Assembly (NCBI RefSeq): GCF_947489715.1
Contig: NZ_CANLER010000001.1
Span: 1,054,001-1,118,000 of the forward strand
Reading direction: 5' to 3'
Source of the DNA: an uncultured Roseovarius sp.
GTDB taxonomy: Bacteria > Pseudomonadota > Alphaproteobacteria > Rhodobacterales > Rhodobacteraceae
DNA length: 64,000 nucleotides
Under the pieces are notes generated by a model. That model was not told where the DNA came from. It saw nothing but the letters and a program-made list of their open reading frames with translations, and did not search any database. Below, piece by piece: positions 61,168 through 64,000 of the stretch. A program made the position numbers and the translations under genes. Each line of letters starts with the position of its first letter. The first letter of the stretch is position 1.

Positions 61168-62442
61168 ATGGCGACCGAAACAATAGACACGCTTGTTGTT
61201 GGCGGCGGTCAGGCTGGCATCGCGATGAGTGAACATCTCGGCAATGCCGGTATTCCGCATCTTGTTCTGGAAAAAAGCCGCATCGCCGAACGCTGGCGCA
61301 GCGGGCGATGGGACGCATTGGTTGCCAACGGCCCGGCCTGGCATGATCGGTTTCCCGGCCTGGAATTCCGCAATATCGACCCCGAGGCCTTTGCCCCCAA
61401 GGAGATGGTCGCGGATTACCTGGTGGAATACGCAGAAAAGATCAAAGCCCCCATTCGCTGCGGGGTCGAGGTCAAATGCGCCGAACGGATCGACGGGCGC
61501 GCGGGCTTCCGGGTGGAGACATCAGAGGGTGTGATCGAGGCCCGAAACATCGTCTCTGCCACTGGCGCGTTTCAGAAGCCCATCATTCCGCCGGTCGTGC
61601 CACAGGATGCGCCCTTCACCCAGATCCATTCCTTTGACTACCGCAACCCCGATCAGTTGCCCGAAGGCGCAGTGATGGTCGTGGGCGCCGGATCCTCTGG
61701 CGCGCAAATCGCCGAAGAGCTGATGAATGCGGGCCGCAAGGTGTATCTATCGGTCGGACCTCATGACCGCCCTCCCCGCGCCTATCGCGGGCGCGATTTC
61801 TGTTGGTGGCTGGGCGTGTTGGGCAAATGGGATATCGAGGCGATGGAGCCGGGCACTGAACATGTCACGATCGCAGTCAGCGGCGCACATGGCGGCAACA
61901 CCGTCGATTTCCGCATCCTCGCAGCGCACGGTATGACGCTGGTCGGGCGAACGCAGGGTTATGTCGACGGCGTGCTGTCCTTTGCGCCTGATCTTGCAGC
62001 GAATGTCGCGGCCGGGGATGAATACTACCTGTCCATGCTGGACGAATGTGACGCCTATGTCGCCCGCAACGGCATCGACCTTCCGGCAGAACCAGAGGCC
62101 CGAGAGATCGCCCCGGACCCGGATTGCCTGACCAACCCCTTGAGTAGCCTGAACCTGCAAGAAGCCGGTGTGACCACGATTCTCTGGGCCACGGGATTTG
62201 CGCGCGATTACAGCTGGTTGAAGGTCGATGCCTGCGATCAAGACGGTGTACCGCTCCATCAGCGTGGCGTCTCGGTCGAGCCGGGGATCTATTTTCTGGG
62301 GCTGCCGTGGCAATCGCGCCGGGGCTCGTCTTTCATTTGGGGTGTCTGGCACGATGCCAAGCATCTGGCCGACCACATTACCACCCAACGCAAATACCTC
62401 GAATATCATGCCGCCGCCCAGCGGCAAGCCGAAGACGCATAG
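61168..62442 (+). CDS. Class B flavin-dependent monooxygenase (FMO-like)
   Basis: 424 residues. The FAD loop lies at the very start (TLVVGGGQAGIAMSEHLGNA), followed by RWRSGRWDALVANGPAWHDR, characteristic of flavoprotein monooxygenases acting on amines, ketones or hydroxylamines; an NADPH loop is VVGAGSSGAQIAEELMNAGR, and ATGAFQKPIIPPV and TILWATGFARDYSWL are further family blocks. GAGAGG at 61156-61161 supports ATG 61168. It opens a four-gene run with RidA, DUF1028 and aldehyde dehydrogenase genes spaced by only 6-13 bases. It does not look like trimethylamine monooxygenase. An N- or C-oxidation step in breakdown of an amine-like compound is likely. Confidence 0.9.
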   Translation: MATETIDTLVVGGGQAGIAMSEHLGNAGIPHLVLEKSRIAERWRSGRWDALVANGPAWHDRFPGLEFRNIDPEAFAPKEMVADYLVEYAEKIKAPIRCGVEVKCAERIDGRAGFRVETSEGVIEARNIVSATGAFQKPIIPPVVPQDAPFTQIHSFDYRNPDQLPEGAVMVVGAGSSGAQIAEELMNAGRKVYLSVGPHDRPPRAYRGRDFCWWLGVLGKWDIEAMEPGTEHVTIAVSGAHGGNTVDFRILAAHGMTLVGRTQGYVDGVLSFAPDLAANVAAGDEYYLSMLDECDAYVARNGIDLPAEPEAREIAPDPDCLTNPLSSLNLQEAGVTTILWATGFARDYSWLKVDACDQDGVPLHQRGVSVEPGIYFLGLPWQSRRGSSFIWGVWHDAKHLADHITTQRKYLEYHAAAQRQAEDA

Positions 62443-62455
62443 AACGGAGCGCCCG

Positions 62456-62872
62456 ATGACCCATACCCGCATTCGCAAATTCAACACCAGCGATACCTAC
62501 CCCGAGCAAAATCTGGACAATGATCTGTGCCAGGCGGTGGTGACACAGGGTGGCAAGACCGTCTATCTGCGCGGCCAATGCCCACAGAACCTGGACGATG
62601 CCGTCAATATTGACAGCCACGATCCGGTCGAACAGACCCATAAGGTGATGCAGAACATCCGGCAATTGATCCAGGAGGCCGGGGGCGAGATGCAGCATCT
62701 GGTCAAGGTCGTTGTCTACATCACCGATGTGCGCCACCGCGAGGCGGTGTACCGGACGATGGGGGAATACATCAAAGGCGTGCACCCGGTTTCGACCGGT
62801 CTGGTGGTGCAGGCGCTGGCACGTCCCGACTGGTTGGTTGAAATCGACGGCACCGCCGTCATTCCGGGGTAG
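62456..62872 (+). CDS. RidA family protein (YjgF/enamine deaminase)
   Basis: 138 residues of the RidA family, which hydrolyse reactive enamine/imine intermediates to ketones and ammonia. Blocks: VTQGGKTVYLRGQCPQNLDD, QTHKVMQNIRQLIQEAGGEM, LVKVVVYITDVRHREAVYRT and HPVSTGLVVQALARPDWLVE, with an Arg in the position of the active-site arginine of archetypal RidA not certain from sequence alone. GGAGC lies before ATG 62456. Tight linkage to FMO and aldehyde dehydrogenase genes suggests that an imine/enamine is formed in the pathway. Confidence 0.9.
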   Translation: MTHTRIRKFNTSDTYPEQNLDNDLCQAVVTQGGKTVYLRGQCPQNLDDAVNIDSHDPVEQTHKVMQNIRQLIQEAGGEMQHLVKVVVYITDVRHREAVYRTMGEYIKGVHPVSTGLVVQALARPDWLVEIDGTAVIPG

Positions 62873-62878
62873 TCCGCG

Positions 62879-63553
62879 ATGACATTCTCGCTTGTTGCGC
62901 GGTGCAAGGACACCGGGATGTTCGGCCTGGCGATCTCGTCTTCCTCGCCTGCCGTCGCGGCGCGCTGTTCCTACGCACGGGCGGGCGTGGGGGCAGTGGC
63001 GTCGCAGAATATCACCGACCCCACACTCGGACCGCTCGCACTGGATTTGATGGAAAATGGCATGAACGCTGTTGAGGCGGTTGCCGAAGTCACCAGGCGC
63101 GGCAAGTTCATCGAATACCGGCAGGTGCTGGTTGTCGACAAGACCGGGCAGACCGCAATCCATTCCGGTCCCAACTCGCTGGGCATCTGGACACAGGCGC
63201 AAGGGCCTGATGTGGCCTCGGGGGGCAACCTGCTGGCCAACGACGGGGTGCCGCAGGCCATTGTCGATGGTTACCTCTCGGCAAGCGGGCATATCGGGGA
63301 TCGGCTGATTGCTGCAATGCGCGCGGGTCTTGCCGCCGGTGGCGAGGCCGGACCGGTGCATTCCGCCGGAATGAAGATCGTCGATACGGTCAGCTGGCCC
63401 GTGGCCGATCTGCGCTGCGACTGGTCCGATGAGTGCCCGATTGAAAACATCGCAACCGCCTGGGACGTCTACAAACCGCAGCTTGAGGCCTATGTCCAGC
63501 GCGCGCTCGACCCGCGTGAAGCGCCATCTTACGGCGTACCGGGCGACCAGTGA
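62879..63553 (+). CDS. DUF1028 family Ntn-hydrolase-like protein
   Basis: 224 residues, opening TFSLVARCKDTGMFGLAISS with the following SSPAVAARC and GAVASQNITDPTLGPLALDL, the DUF1028 signature. The fold is of the N-terminal-nucleophile (Ntn) hydrolase type and members commonly sit in amine or amide catabolic clusters, but the reaction is not firmly established. It follows ridA by 6 bases and precedes aldehyde dehydrogenase by 13. The conserved threonine/serine after the start methionine (MTFSLVAR) may be the nucleophile after methionine removal. Confidence 0.88.
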   Translation: MTFSLVARCKDTGMFGLAISSSSPAVAARCSYARAGVGAVASQNITDPTLGPLALDLMENGMNAVEAVAEVTRRGKFIEYRQVLVVDKTGQTAIHSGPNSLGIWTQAQGPDVASGGNLLANDGVPQAIVDGYLSASGHIGDRLIAAMRAGLAAGGEAGPVHSAGMKIVDTVSWPVADLRCDWSDECPIENIATAWDVYKPQLEAYVQRALDPREAPSYGVPGDQ

Positions 63554-63566
63554 AATCAGGGAGATA

Positions 63567-64000
63567 ATGATGCTGGACTATACCCATGAAGATTGGAAAA
63601 CGCGCGCTGCCGCGCTGAAATTCCGCCATCAGGCCTTTATTGACGGCCGGTTTGTCGACGCGGCCTCAGGCGAAACATTCGACTGCATCAACCCGGCAAC
63701 CAGTGCCGTGCTGGCTCAGGTGGCATCGTGCGATGCCGAAGATGTGGACCGTGCCGTCACCGCAGCCCGAGAAGCGTTCGAAGCTGGTAGTTGGTCGCGC
63801 GCTGCCCCCGCCGATCGCAAGGCTGTACTTCTGAAACTTGCCGATCTGATCCGCGAAAACCTTGAAGAGATGGCCCTGCTCGACAGTCTCGATATGGGCA
63901 AGCTGGTCACCGATGCGGTCACGGTGGACGCGCCCGGCTCCGCCCAATTTTTCCAATGGTACGCCGAAGCCATCGACAAGATCTATGATGAGGTCGCTCC
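63567..64000 (+). CDS. Aldehyde dehydrogenase (3' end cut off)
   Basis: The frame starts at ATG 63567 (AGGGAG at 63558-63563) and stays open to the window edge, giving the first about 144 residues. The N-terminal family blocks are present: FRHQAFIDGRFVDAASGETF, CINPATSAVLAQVASCDAED, VDRAVTAAREAFEAGSWSR and APADRKAVLLKLADLIREN. The catalytic cysteine and the NAD motif lie beyond the window. It resembles the PuuC/gamma-aminobutyraldehyde class by look. As the fourth gene of the FMO-RidA-DUF1028 run it would oxidise the aldehyde released by the pathway. Confidence 0.9.
   Translation, partial: MMLDYTHEDWKTRAAALKFRHQAFIDGRFVDAASGETFDCINPATSAVLAQVASCDAEDVDRAVTAAREAFEAGSWSRAAPADRKAVLLKLADLIRENLEEMALLDSLDMGKLVTDAVTVDAPGSAQFFQWYAEAIDKIYDEVA

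Noticed and set aside
1..64000. tRNA genes, CRISPR arrays, insertion sequences and prophage genes
   Set aside because: Reading the intergenic regions on both strands showed no tRNA-like cloverleaf with CCA-proximal motif, no regularly spaced repeats and no transposase or integrase.

Overview
The window looks like chromosome of an alphaproteobacterium, most likely a marine Rhodobacterales (Roseobacter-type) strain. The evidence is moderately high GC with alphaproteobacterial codon use, a TRAP transporter, a GlpSTPQUV-type glycerol ABC transporter, the dimethylglycine-dehydrogenase and trimethylamine-methyltransferase families, and an ilvIH operon with a leader-peptide attenuator. No rRNA, tRNA, insertion sequence, prophage or CRISPR array was seen. 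The first gene (glutathione S-transferase) and the last (aldehyde dehydrogenase) are cut by the window edges.

Layout. 0-8 kb: GST end, an O-acyltransferase with a SGNH-like tail, a TetR-controlled divergent pair (PNPOx-family and DUF1348 proteins), a beta-hydroxyacid dehydrogenase, and a penicillin/AHL-acylase-family hydrolase. 8-9.6 kb: a BlaI repressor and a short BlaR1-like M56 metalloprotease. 9.7-15.6 kb: a complete glycerol-type ABC importer, glpV-S-T-P-Q-U, on the minus strand. 15.7-21.2 kb: a cyanophycin operon, cphB-cphA-(CphA-like Mur ligase without ATP-grasp). 21.3-26.6 kb: tamA-tamB. 26.7-32.8 kb: a LysR regulator divergent from a TRAP transporter whose last gene overlaps a dimethylformamidase-large-subunit-like protein. 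32.8-36.7 kb: a LuxR response regulator divergent from a small periplasmic SUOX-fold protein and a hybrid kinase with HPt. 36.8-42 kb: a LysR regulator, then an MttB-family methyltransferase divergent from a DMGDH-like FAD/folate enzyme. 42-44 kb: PhoX phosphatase. 44.2-46.9 kb: ilvL-attenuator-ilvI-ilvH. 47.5-49.8 kb: an XRE regulator and a Rieske oxygenase. 50.4-54.5 kb: tgt and lon. 54.6-55.8 kb: an SPFH/NfeD pair. 56-59.4 kb: two tandem membrane-anchored pentapeptide-repeat paralogues. 59.4-60.9 kb: a RimB-RimK fusion. 61.2-64 kb: a catabolic-looking run of flavin monooxygenase, RidA, DUF1028 protein and aldehyde dehydrogenase.

Several blocks read as nitrogen and one-carbon scavenging: cyanophycin storage and breakdown, an amide-hydrolase-like protein with its own TRAP importer, MttB/DMGDH methylamine or betaine chemistry, and a RidA/DUF1028/FMO amine-like pathway. 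The observations most worth checking are the CphA-derived Mur ligase that has lost its ATP-grasp domain, the ilv leader-peptide attenuator, the complementary degeneracy of the two glycerol-transporter ATPases, the tandem pentapeptide-repeat membrane proteins, and the inferred phosphorelay next to an orphan periplasmic SUOX-fold protein.
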